A stretch of 64,000 nucleotides of DNA, taken from NCBI RefSeq assembly GCF_008692605.1, contig NZ_LFCT01000005.1:1-64000 (forward strand). The letters run 5' to 3'. This DNA comes from Sphingobium estronivorans. Lineage in GTDB: Bacteria; Pseudomonadota; Alphaproteobacteria; Sphingomonadales; Sphingomonadaceae. Made by a program: the position numbers and the translations under genes. The notes below the pieces were generated by a model. That model saw nothing but the letters and a program-made list of their open reading frames with translations. It ran no database searches and had not been told where the DNA came from. Shown piece after piece: positions 17,073 through 24,715 of this stretch. Every line of letters starts with the position of its first letter. The stretch's first letter is position 1.

Positions 17073-17510
17073 ATGAACCGGCTCTATCTTCTTGCCCGGC
17101 TGGCCGGTGCGCGGGTCGCCATCGAAACCCGTGAGGTCGAGGCCGTGGTGAAGCTGACCGATATTTCGCCCGTGCCGGGGATGGGCGCGCATGTCGCGGG
17201 GCTTTCCGCGCTGCGCAGCCGGGTGCTGACGGTGATCGACGTGGCCGCGCTGATCCGGGGGCAGCCTACGCCCATCGCGGAACGGGGCTTTGCCGTCATC
17301 GCGGATATTGCCGGTCACAGCTATGGGCTGATGGTCGATGCGGTTTACGACATTTGCCAGGTGCCGGAGGGCGAATTGCCGTTGCGGGGCCAGCTCGACC
17401 CCGCCTGGCTGCCCCATGCGCGCGGACTGGTCGAACATGAAGGACAGCCCCATCTGCTGGTCTCGCTGGCCGGTTTCATCGAGGCGGGCGCGCTGGCGCA
17501 AGCGGCCTGA
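17073..17510 (+). CDS. cheW: Chemotaxis coupling protein CheW
   Basis: 145 residues, a single CheW domain bridging receptors and CheA. Visible conserved parts are LYLLARLAGARVAIETREVEAVVKL, PGMGAHVAGLSALRSRVLTVIDVA and the YGLMVDAVYDI core. Slightly short at the C-terminus compared with E. coli CheW (167). It starts 13 bases after cheA, clearly in the same operon. Confidence 0.88.
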   Translation: MNRLYLLARLAGARVAIETREVEAVVKLTDISPVPGMGAHVAGLSALRSRVLTVIDVAALIRGQPTPIAERGFAVIADIAGHSYGLMVDAVYDICQVPEGELPLRGQLDPAWLPHARGLVEHEGQPHLLVSLAGFIEAGALAQAA

Positions 17511-17592
17511 ACAATTTTACTGACGTTTACCAATTGCTTGGGTTTGCCGGATAAATCTCGTCCAAACGGGATGTAAAATAAAGGGACGCTTC

Positions 17593-17958
17593 ATGAAAAA
17601 TTGCCTGGTTGTCGATGATTCGAAGGTCATAAGAAAGGTTGCCCGCCATATATTGGAGTCACTGGACCTGACGGTCAGCGAAGCGGTCGACGGCCGTGAC
17701 GCCCTGACCCAGTGCGAAGCCTCCGCGCCCGATGTCGTATTGCTCGACTGGAACATGCCGGTGATGAGCGGGATGGAATTTCTCCAGGCGCTGTCCAGCG
17801 CCAAGCTGACGGCCCGGCCCAAGATCATCTTCTGCACCACCGAAAACGGCGTCGGCCATATCAAGGCCGCTGTCGAGGCGGGCGCGGACGAATATGTGAT
17901 GAAGCCCTTCGATCGCGAAACGCTGGAAAGCAAATTGTCGATCGTCGGAGTGATCTGA
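17593..17958 (+). CDS. cheY: Chemotaxis response regulator CheY
   Basis: 121 residues, a stand-alone receiver domain. The acidic pair is in VVDDSKVIRKVA (Asp8/Asp9), the phosphorylation site Asp52 is in VVLLDWNMPVMSG, with FCTTEN and the KPF lysine (VMKPFDRETL) completing the active site. It would diffuse to the flagellar motor or another target. An 82-base gap after cheW contains no gene. Confidence 0.9.
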   Translation: MKNCLVVDDSKVIRKVARHILESLDLTVSEAVDGRDALTQCEASAPDVVLLDWNMPVMSGMEFLQALSSAKLTARPKIIFCTTENGVGHIKAAVEAGADEYVMKPFDRETLESKLSIVGVI

Positions 17959-18017
17959 CCGCCATTTGCCCGACTGCCCCCTGTCCTTCGCCTTCGCTTG
18001 AGAAAGTGCTTCCTTCA

Positions 18018-19097
18018 ATGACCGTCCTCGTGCCGATCATGACCAGCAAACGGAGCGAAGAGAGGGCGGTGCGCACCCTGATCGTCGACGATTCGGTCGT
18101 GGTGCGCACGGTGATCGAACGGATATTGAACGCGGACCGGGGCTATTTCGTCGCCCACAAGACCAACAGCGCCGAACATGCGCTGGGTTATCTGGGCGAG
18201 CATGAGGTCGACCTGGTGCTGCTCGACATCGAACTGCCCGGCCAGAGCGGCCTGATGGCGCTGCCCGCGATCCTGCGGACCAGCCCCAATGCCAAGGTCG
18301 TGATCCTGTCGGGCAATTGCGAGGAGGGCAGCGCCGCCGCCATCGAGGCGCTGGCGCTGGGGGCGAGCGACATTCTCGCCAAGCCGGGCAGCGGCAGCTT
18401 TGGCGAACATTTTCCGCAGGCTCTGATCGAGCGGCTGTCGCGTCTGTTCAGCGGCGGCGCGCCGCCGGTCTTCGCCCCTCCCGCCCCGGCGATCGAGGCG
18501 GGGCAGGCGGCGCAGCCCCTGGCGTGCCTGGGCATCGGCGCGTCGACCGGAGGCATTCATGCCCTGGGGCAGTTGTTCGCGGGCCTGACCGAGCCATTGG
18601 GCGTGCCCATCCTGCTGACCCAGCATCTGCCGGCCAGCTTCACTTATTATTTTGCCCAGCAATTGGGGCGCATGACCAGCCTGAAGGTCAAGGTGGCCGA
18701 ACAGGGCGAACTGCTCGCGCCCGATATCGTCTATGTCGCGCCGGGCGATGCCAATCTCCAGCTGCGGCGGGGTTTGCATGGGCGTGTGTCCGTCATGCTC
18801 GATCCGCAGCGCACGCCGGCGGGCAATCTGCCCGGCGTCGATCCGATGTTTGCCAGCATGGCGCAGGTCTATGGCGCGGGCGCGGCGGGCGTGGTGCTGA
18901 CCGGGATGGGCCGCGACGGCACTGCCGGTGCGCGGGACATGGTGGCGGCGGGCGGCTGGATCGTGGCGCAGGATGAGGCCAGCAGCGTCGTCTGGGGCAT
19001 GCCCGGCTCAATCGCGGGCGAAGGCCTGAACTGCGCATTGTTGGAACCCCGTGCGATCATGGATTTCGTGACCCGACGAGGAAAGAACAGAAACTGA
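18018..19097 (+). CDS. cheB: Chemotaxis protein-glutamate methylesterase CheB
   Basis: 359 residues: receiver domain (LIVDDSVVVRTVIERIL; phosphorylation Asp in VDLVLLDIELPGQSG) followed by the methylesterase domain with the catalytic serine in GASTGGIHAL, histidine in LTQHLPASF and aspartate in TGMGRDGTAGA. It removes methyl groups from receptors during adaptation. I chose the ATG at 18018; MTSKRSEERAVRTLIVDD (18039) is an alternative. Its stop overlaps the cheR start (TGATG), so translation is coupled. Confidence 0.92.
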   Translation: MTVLVPIMTSKRSEERAVRTLIVDDSVVVRTVIERILNADRGYFVAHKTNSAEHALGYLGEHEVDLVLLDIELPGQSGLMALPAILRTSPNAKVVILSGNCEEGSAAAIEALALGASDILAKPGSGSFGEHFPQALIERLSRLFSGGAPPVFAPPAPAIEAGQAAQPLACLGIGASTGGIHALGQLFAGLTEPLGVPILLTQHLPASFTYYFAQQLGRMTSLKVKVAEQGELLAPDIVYVAPGDANLQLRRGLHGRVSVMLDPQRTPAGNLPGVDPMFASMAQVYGAGAAGVVLTGMGRDGTAGARDMVAAGGWIVAQDEASSVVWGMPGSIAGEGLNCALLEPRAIMDFVTRRGKNRN

Positions 19098-19990
19098 TGG
19101 CATTGTCTCCTTCGTCCCGGTTCGCGGATTCCGGTTCTTCTTCGCGCGGGGCGGCCCGCATCCTCTCCGGCCTGCTGGAGGCGCGCACCGGGCAGATCCT
19201 GTCGGAAAACCGCGCCTGGCGGATGGAGACGGCGCTGAAGCCCGTGCTGCGCAGCCACGGCCTGGCGGACATAGACGCCCTGGCCGCGCGATTGATCGCG
19301 CGCAAGGAGGCCGCGCTGGAAGAGGATGTGGTCAACGCGCTGCTCAACAATGAGAGCAGTTTTTTCCGCGATCTCCAGATTTTCGACATGATCCATCGCC
19401 AGATCCTGCCGCAGATCCATGCGCAGCGGGACGACCGGACCCTGCGCATCTGGAGCGCGGGTTGTTCGACGGGGCAGGAGGCCTATTCGATCGCGATCCA
19501 GCTTTGCAACGACATGGCGCGGTGGCGCGGCTGGCGGATCGAGATATTGGCGACGGATATTTCCACCGCCGCCATCGATCAGGCGAAGTCGGGCATCTTC
19601 ACCCAGATGGACGTGCAGCGCGGGCTGGCGGTGGGGGACCTCATCAAATGGTTCGAACCGGCCGGCGACGATTGGTGCGCCAGTCCGGTGCTGCGGCAGA
19701 TGATTGATTTCCGCACCGACAATCTGTTCGACCATCGCGCACCGATGGGCGAATATGACCTGCTGCTCTGCCGCAATGTCCTGCTCTATTTCACGCTGGA
19801 ACGGCGCCAGGCTGTTTTCCGGATGCTGGCCCAGCACAGCCATGCGCGGTCGGTCCTGCTGCTGGGCGCGGGCGAAACGGTGATCGGCCATAGCGAGGAT
19901 TTCGTGCCGCATCCCGACTTTCGCGGTGGCTATGGCCGGCGGACAGGAACGCCTGCGCAGGCCGAAGCCGCGTTCCGCCGGGCGGTCTGA
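19097..19990 (+). CDS. cheR: Chemotaxis protein methyltransferase CheR
   Basis: 297 residues. N-terminal helical domain with NNESSFFRD, then a SAM-binding domain with WSAGCSTGQEAYSIAI, ILATDIS and DLLLCRNVLLYF, all hallmark CheR motifs. It methylates receptor glutamates, opposing CheB. Last gene of the operon; no receptor (mcp) or flagellar gene is within the window, so receptors act from elsewhere. Confidence 0.93.
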   Translation: MALSPSSRFADSGSSSRGAARILSGLLEARTGQILSENRAWRMETALKPVLRSHGLADIDALAARLIARKEAALEEDVVNALLNNESSFFRDLQIFDMIHRQILPQIHAQRDDRTLRIWSAGCSTGQEAYSIAIQLCNDMARWRGWRIEILATDISTAAIDQAKSGIFTQMDVQRGLAVGDLIKWFEPAGDDWCASPVLRQMIDFRTDNLFDHRAPMGEYDLLLCRNVLLYFTLERRQAVFRMLAQHSHARSVLLLGAGETVIGHSEDFVPHPDFRGGYGRRTGTPAQAEAAFRRAV

Positions 19991-20203
19991 ACCCCTCATG
20001 CCAAGGCGCGATGAGGTTGACTCATCGGATCTTGGTAAAACCCGCCCGGCGCCTGTGCGAAACCCACTTGTGATCGGTCGCAGACCGAGCGTGATGGTAT
20101 AATCGCGTTTTTTGCGGCGCAGCGCGCTTGATTGCCCCGGCGCGGTCGGCCATGCTCCGCCGGTAGCCGAGGATGGACGAGTGCGGGTGACTGGCCTTTC
20201 GCA
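19991..20203. other. Intergenic gap between cheR and the amidase
   Basis: No supported gene. A small hairpin CGGTC-GCA-GACCG lies at 20075-20087, and a TATAAT at 20098-20103 could be a -10 element for the amidase gene, but there is no good -35 element 17 bases upstream. Confidence 0.3.
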
Positions 20204-20902
20204 ATGACCGACTTTCCGATGATCGATACGCCGTCACCCAATTTCGACGAGCGCAGCCTGCCCATATCCATGCTGGTGCTGCACTATACCGGAATGGCTG
20301 ACGCAGCGACCGCGATCAACTGGCTCGCCAGCCCGGAATCCAAGGTGTCCGCCCATTATGTCGTGACCGAGGATGGGCAGGTCATCCGCATGGTCGGTGA
20401 GGACAAGCGCGCCTGGCATGCCGGGCGCGCGCATTGGCGGGGGGTCGACGACATCAATTCGGCCAGTATCGGCATAGAGATCGTCAATCCGGGCCATGAA
20501 TGGGGCTATCGGCCCTTCCCGGATGCGCAGATGGGGTCGCTGATCCCGCTGATCCATCAGATCGTCCAGCGTCACAAGATCACGCGCGGCAATATCGTCG
20601 GCCATAGCGATGTCGCCCCGGCGCGGAAACAGGACCCGGGCGAACTGTTCCCCTGGGGGCAACTGGCGCGGTTGCGGCTGGCTTTGCCGCGCCCGACCAA
20701 AAATCTGATGGACCCGCATTGGAGCGACGGCGGCTTCATGCTGGCGCTGGAGCGCTTCGGCTATGACATTGCCGAGCCGCAGGCGGCGGTGGTCGCGTTC
20801 CAGCGGCGCTTCCGCCCCGAACTGATCGACGGGATCATCGATGGCGAATGCCGGGCGATCTTGCTGGCGTTGCTGCTGCCAAAACCGCGAGGGGATGACT
20901 GA
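20204..20902 (+). CDS. N-acetylmuramoyl-L-alanine amidase (AmpD-like)
   Basis: 232 residues, Amidase_2 fold. Zinc ligands are visible in LVLHYTG, AWHAGRAHW and VGHSDVAPARKQDPGELFPW, the last also supplying the catalytic base region. After the catalytic domain (about 1-165) a short peptidoglycan-binding-like segment follows (FGYDIAEPQAAVVAFQRRF). No signal peptide is seen with the ATG at 20204, so it probably acts in the cytoplasm, recycling anhydro-muropeptides like AmpD. rnpB follows 28 bases downstream. Confidence 0.87.
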   Translation: MTDFPMIDTPSPNFDERSLPISMLVLHYTGMADAATAINWLASPESKVSAHYVVTEDGQVIRMVGEDKRAWHAGRAHWRGVDDINSASIGIEIVNPGHEWGYRPFPDAQMGSLIPLIHQIVQRHKITRGNIVGHSDVAPARKQDPGELFPWGQLARLRLALPRPTKNLMDPHWSDGGFMLALERFGYDIAEPQAAVVAFQRRFRPELIDGIIDGECRAILLALLLPKPRGDD

Positions 20903-20930
20903 AGGTTCCAACCTGTGTATAGGCGCCGTT

Positions 20931-21328
20931 GCCAGAGGGCCGGGCGGCCGCGGCGTGGGGGGTAACCGCCACGGCGAGGAAAGTCCGGGCTCCACGAAAT
21001 GACGGTGCCGGCTAACGGCCGGCTGGAGTGATCCAAGGGACAGTGCAACAGAAAGCAGGTCGCCCAAGGCTTCGGCCCCAAGACTTCGGTCGGGTGAAAT
21101 TGAAAGGGTGCGGTAAGAGCGCACCGCGTCTCCGGCAACGGAAGGCGGCACGGTAAACCCCACCGGGAGCAAGACCGAATAGGGGCGGCGCGCAGCTTGA
21201 CTGCTAGGCCTGTTTCGGCTGAGACCGCCCGGGTTGGTTGCTTGAGGGACGGAGCAATCCGTCCCCTAGAGGAATGGTCGCCACTCTTCGCAAGAAGAGG
21301 ACAGAACCCGGCTTACAGGCCCTCTGGC
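20931..21328 (+). ncRNA. rnpB: RNase P RNA (class A)
   Basis: The catalytic RNA of ribonuclease P, which matures tRNA 5' ends. The ends pair perfectly as helix P1: GCCAGAGGGCC (20931-20941) with GGCCCTCTGGC (21318-21328). Conserved core elements are GAGGAAAGTCCGGGCTCCA (about 20977), ACAGAAAGCAGGTCGCC, GGTAAACCCCACCGGGAG and, near the 3' end, AGAGGAATGGTCGCC and ACAGAACCCGGCTTACAG. Length about 398, typical for alphaproteobacteria. I define the boundaries by P1; mature ends could differ by a few bases. Confidence 0.96.
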
Positions 21329-21397
21329 ATCGAAGTGATAGCAATTTCATGGCCTGCCGGGGTGGCGTTCCGCCTGTGGCTTGCCTAATTTGGAACG

Positions 21398-21946
21398 ATG
21401 GCAAGAAGCAGCCGATCAAATGACTGGGGCTTTCCCCGCTGGCGCAGCTACGGCGCATCGCGTGAGGCGCAGCAGGTGCGCCTGTGCGACCGGCACGGCT
21501 GTGACAAGCCGGGCGACTGCCCCGCGCCCAAATCGCCCAACAGCCGTGAGCGCTGGTATTTCTGCACCGACCATGCGGCGGAATATAACCGTAACTGGGA
21601 TTATTTTCAGGGCCTCGACCGCGAGGAACGCGAGCAGCGCGAACATGCCGAGCGCCGCGACGCCGGAGGATATCAGAACAGCGCCTATCATGGCTGGGGC
21701 GGACCCGGCGACGGCAGCCGATCGCGCGACGAACTCCATGCGCTGAAGGCGCTGGACCTGGAGGATGACGCGGATTTCGAGGCGGTGAAGAAGAGCTGGC
21801 GTCGGCTCGCCAAGGAATATCACCCGGATGTGAAGCCGGGCGACGCGCAGGCCGCCATCCGTTTCCAGACGATCCAGGCCGCCTATGAAGTGCTGCGCGC
21901 GGCGGAGGAACGGCGGACGTGGAAGCCGCGGGAGCGGGTGGATTGA
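21398..21946 (+). CDS. DnaJ-domain protein with N-terminal Cys/His cluster
   Basis: 182 residues. The J domain is C-terminal (about 110-175) with the essential HPD at 142-144 (KEYHPDVKPGD), so it can stimulate an Hsp70. The N-terminal half holds C30, H33, C35, C41, C56 and H59, which look like a small metal-binding site, and a charged EEREQREHAERRD helix. This layout occurs in alphaproteobacterial molecular-chaperone-DnaJ annotations but its client is unknown. The downstream ferredoxin-like gene starts within its 3' end. Confidence 0.8.
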   Translation: MARSSRSNDWGFPRWRSYGASREAQQVRLCDRHGCDKPGDCPAPKSPNSRERWYFCTDHAAEYNRNWDYFQGLDREEREQREHAERRDAGGYQNSAYHGWGGPGDGSRSRDELHALKALDLEDDADFEAVKKSWRRLAKEYHPDVKPGDAQAAIRFQTIQAAYEVLRAAEERRTWKPRERVD

Positions 21947-22272
21947 AGGATATCGTCCATTCGAACTGGGATCATGCGGTTCTCGTCTGCCGCAAATGTT
22001 CGAAAAAGCTGGATGGCGGCTTTGGCCGCGACGGCGAGCAACGGCTGGCCAAGGCGCTGCGCCGTCATCTTTCGCTGAAAAAGGGGCGCAAGGCTTCGGC
22101 GGGCATTATCGAGGTCAATTGCCTCGGCGTCTGCCCCAAGGGCGCGGTGACGGTCGTCAACGGCGCGCAGGCGCGGGACTGGTTGCTGGTGCGGCCGGGT
22201 GCCGATCTGGATGAACTGGCGGAGGCGCTGGATCTTGCCCCGTCCAAAGCGGATCTCGGCCCCCCGGCCTGA
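21919..22272 (+). CDS. Thioredoxin-fold (2Fe-2S) ferredoxin
   Basis: About 117 residues of the thioredoxin-like 2Fe-2S ferredoxin family. Four cysteines in the right order are visible: CRKC near the N-terminus, then NCLGVCPKGAVTVVNG. Such proteins carry electrons or have been linked to cobalamin/nitrogen metabolism; no partner is evident here. The start is uncertain: GTG at 21919, or TTG at 21943 overlapping the dnaJ-like stop with GGAG nearby. Either way it is translationally coupled to the DnaJ-like gene. Confidence 0.75.
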   Translation: MEAAGAGGLKDIVHSNWDHAVLVCRKCSKKLDGGFGRDGEQRLAKALRRHLSLKKGRKASAGIIEVNCLGVCPKGAVTVVNGAQARDWLLVRPGADLDELAEALDLAPSKADLGPPA

Positions 22273-22307
22273 TGAACATCAATTCGATCGGCCGGTTTGG
22301 GCGAACC

Positions 22308-22334
22308 GCCCGTCGCTCCTGCGGAGCGGCGGGC
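22308..22334. terminator. Hairpin between convergent genes
   Basis: GCCCGTCGCTCC-TGC-GGAGCGGCGGGC forms a 12-pair stem (one G-T) between the convergent ferredoxin and sodB genes. There is no clear T run on either side, so it may act as a weak or Rho-assisted terminator for both. Confidence 0.55.
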
Positions 22335-22347
22335 GGGTCCCTGCCGA

Positions 22348-22962
22348 TCAGCCCTGCTGGTCGGCGCGGCTGGCGCCCTGACCGTCCAGATTCTGGGCCG
22401 CGAAGTCCCAGTTGATCGCGTCCTTCAGGATGCGGTCGGCATAGTTGGGGCGCGCGTTGCGATAGTCGATATAATAGGCATGTTCCCACACATCGAGGAT
22501 CAGCAGCGGCGCATGGCCTTCATGCGCGACCGGCGTGTCGGCGTCATGATAGCTGGTGACTTCGAGCTTGCCGTCCTTCAGGATCAGTGCTGCCCAGCCG
22601 CTGGCGAAATGGCCGACGGCTTCGGCTTTGAGCTTCTCGATCAGCGCATCGACCGAACCGAAGGCGTCGTTGATCTTCGCCAGCAGGTCGCCGCTCGGCG
22701 CGGTCTTGGTCGGCGAAAGCGACTGCCAGTAGAAAGTGTGGTTCCAGATCTGGCCGACCTGGTTGAAGAGACCGCCCTTGCTCGACTTGATCAGCTCGAC
22801 CAGCGACTTGCCCTGGAGCGAGGCGTCGGCGGCGACCAGTTCATTGGCCTTCACGACATAGGCATTGTGGTGCTTGCCATGGTGATAGTCGAAGGTTTCG
22901 GCGGAAAGAATGTCGCCAAATGCATCCTTGGCATAGGGCAGTTCGGGAAGAACAAAGGCCAT
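22348..22962 (-). CDS. sodB: Superoxide dismutase, Fe/Mn family
   Basis: 204 residues. Metal ligands are in FDYHHGKHHNAYV (first His), QIWNHTFYWQSL (second His) and LDVWEHAYYIDYRNARPNY (Asp and His). The FNQVGQIWNH and HFASGWAAL sequences, with Gln in the active-site position typical of Fe-SODs, favour iron. It is cytosolic, without a signal peptide, and detoxifies superoxide. The C-terminus has a short extra tail (LDGQGASRADQQG). Confidence 0.95.
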   Translation of the reverse strand: MAFVLPELPYAKDAFGDILSAETFDYHHGKHHNAYVVKANELVAADASLQGKSLVELIKSSKGGLFNQVGQIWNHTFYWQSLSPTKTAPSGDLLAKINDAFGSVDALIEKLKAEAVGHFASGWAALILKDGKLEVTSYHDADTPVAHEGHAPLLILDVWEHAYYIDYRNARPNYADRILKDAINWDFAAQNLDGQGASRADQQG

Positions 22963-23136
22963 GGCAGAACTCCTCGGGTTCGTTTTTCAGACGGCCGCAC
23001 AACGGATGGCGCGGCCAGTTGGTTCAATGGTCCTGTCGGGGCGTGGACGCCGCCGCGTCCCTCCCATATGCGCGCCCAGGCGCCAAGGAAACAGATATAT
23101 GCCTATTGCGAAACGATCTCAGGAGCGCGGGCGGAT

Positions 23137-23787
23137 TCAGCCCTGCGGCGGGGTGGTTTCGCCGATTTCCTCGCTGTCGAGCTTGTCGCCAAGGGTGAGG
23201 CCGTGCCGCATCAACATCGGAATATTGGCGCCCGCGAAGACCACCGACACGATGGTGACGCCCCAGACCTTGACGGCCAGCCAGCTATCGAAGCTCATCG
23301 TCCGGCGCATCACTTCATTGGCAATCGCCATGAAGACGAAGAAAAAGGCCCAGTTGCGCGATAATTTGCGCCAGCCCTCGTCCGTCAGCCCGTCATAGGC
23401 GGCCTGAAGCAGATATTTGAGCAGCGCCTTCCCCCGCACCAGGCCGGCGAACAGCATCAGCGCGAAGAAGGCGTAGATGATGGTCGGCTTGATCTGGATG
23501 AAGCTCTGGTCGCGGAAATAGATGGTAAGCCCGCCGAAGAAGAGGATCAGCATCGCGGACAGCCACAGCATGGGCGACACGCGGCCCAGCTTCACCTTGG
23601 AGATGATGACGGCGACGACGATGGCGGCCATGAAGGCGGCGGTGCCAAAGGTCATGGCGGTGATCGGATTGCCCGGCCCCCAGATCCAGCCCGCGCCCTT
23701 GTAGCTGAGGAAGAAGACCAGCAGAGGCCCGAAATCGAGCGCGAGGCTGAGGTTGCCGCCATGGGCCGGTTTCTTTTCAGCGGGCAT
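23137..23787 (-). CDS. yciB: YciB/IspZ-family septation protein
   Basis: 216 residues, inner-membrane protein with about five to six hydrophobic segments (LDFGPLLVFFLSY, AAFMAAIVVAVII, PMLWLSAMLILFFGGLTIYF, IYAFFALMLFAGLV, WAFFFVFMAIANEVM). The RNWAFFFVFMAIANEVMRR stretch is the family hallmark. Implicated in intracellular septation and envelope integrity. ATG at 23787 chosen because the protein then begins just before the first helix; it overlaps the ftsY end by 11 bases, as in many alphaproteobacteria. Confidence 0.88.
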   Translation of the reverse strand: MPAEKKPAHGGNLSLALDFGPLLVFFLSYKGAGWIWGPGNPITAMTFGTAAFMAAIVVAVIISKVKLGRVSPMLWLSAMLILFFGGLTIYFRDQSFIQIKPTIIYAFFALMLFAGLVRGKALLKYLLQAAYDGLTDEGWRKLSRNWAFFFVFMAIANEVMRRTMSFDSWLAVKVWGVTIVSVVFAGANIPMLMRHGLTLGDKLDSEEIGETTPPQG

Positions 23788-24715
23788 AAGCGGTTCCTGC
23801 AATGGCGCGCGCCATGTCGCCCGGATCGAAGGGGCGCAGATCCTCGATCTTTTCGCCGACGCCGATGGCATGGATGGGCAGGCGATATTTCTCCGCTGCC
23901 GCGACCAGCACGCCGCCGCGTGCAGTGCCGTCCAGTTTTGTCATGACCAGGCCCGTCACCTGCGCGACTTCCTTGAAAACCTCGATCTGGCTCAACGCAT
24001 TTTGTCCCGTGGTGGCATCCAGAACCAGGACAACGTCATGCGGCGCCGCCGGGTTCAGCCGGCCAAGCACGCGGCGGATCTTCGCCAATTCGTCCATCAG
24101 TTCGGTCTTGTTCTGAAGGCGGCCCGCCGTGTCGACGATCAGCACGTCGATGCCGGTGGCGGTCGCCTGCTTCACTGCGTCGAACACGATGCCCGCCGCG
24201 TCGCCGCCCTCCTTGCCCGCGACGATGGGGATGCCCAGCCGCTCGGCCCAGACCTTGAGCTGGCCGATGGCGGCGGCGCGGAAGGTGTCGCCGGCCGCCA
24301 GCATCACGCCATAATCCTGCTCCAGGAAATTATTGGCGAGTTTGGCGATGGTGGTGGTCTTGCCCGATCCGTTGACGCCGATGACCAGGATCACCTGCGG
24401 GCGGGGGAAAGCCTCGATCTCCAGCGGGCGGGCGACCGGGGCCAGGGTTTTCTCGATCTCCTCCGCGATGATCTCGCGCAGATAGTCTTCGGTCAGTTCC
24501 CGGTTGTAGCGGCCTTCGGACAGGCGGTCGCGCACGCGGGCGGCCATGGTGGGGCCAAGGTCGCTGACGATCAGCGCTTCCTCGATCTCGTCCAGAGTCT
24601 GTTCGTCGAGCGCAGCCTTGGTGAAGAGGCCGGTGAGATTCTCGCCGAGCTTGTCGGAAGTGCGCTTGAGGCCGCCGAAAAGGCGGTCGCGCCAGCTGGT
24701 GCCGGGTTCAGTCAT
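23777..24715 (-). CDS. ftsY: Signal recognition particle receptor FtsY
   Basis: 312 residues. N domain about 1-90 and G domain with G1 GVNGSGKTTTIAKLAN, DTFRAAAIGQL, DTAGRLQNK and TKLDGTARGG. It receives ribosome-SRP complexes at the inner membrane; the partner Ffh is at 29.1 kb in this window. It lacks the long acidic A domain of E. coli FtsY, as is usual in alphaproteobacteria. The gene sits between mtaB and yciB with overlaps on both sides (4 and 11 bases). Confidence 0.95.
   Translation of the reverse strand: MTEPGTSWRDRLFGGLKRTSDKLGENLTGLFTKAALDEQTLDEIEEALIVSDLGPTMAARVRDRLSEGRYNRELTEDYLREIIAEEIEKTLAPVARPLEIEAFPRPQVILVIGVNGSGKTTTIAKLANNFLEQDYGVMLAAGDTFRAAAIGQLKVWAERLGIPIVAGKEGGDAAGIVFDAVKQATATGIDVLIVDTAGRLQNKTELMDELAKIRRVLGRLNPAAPHDVVLVLDATTGQNALSQIEVFKEVAQVTGLVMTKLDGTARGGVLVAAAEKYRLPIHAIGVGEKIEDLRPFDPGDMARAIAGTAYAR

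Noticed and set aside
15113-17074. Long minus-strand open frame (653 codons) opposite cheA
   Set aside because: It is the antisense shadow of cheA; the composition is rich in His, Gln and Arg as expected from the reverse of GC-rich coding DNA, and no domain is visible.
20068-20103. Sigma-70 promoter TTGTGA...TATAAT upstream of the amidase
   Set aside because: Spacing between the elements is about 24 bases, too long for a standard promoter.
19996-20271. Minus-strand 91-codon frame between cheR and the amidase
   Set aside because: It overlaps the amidase start, has no ribosome site I trust, and no family resemblance.
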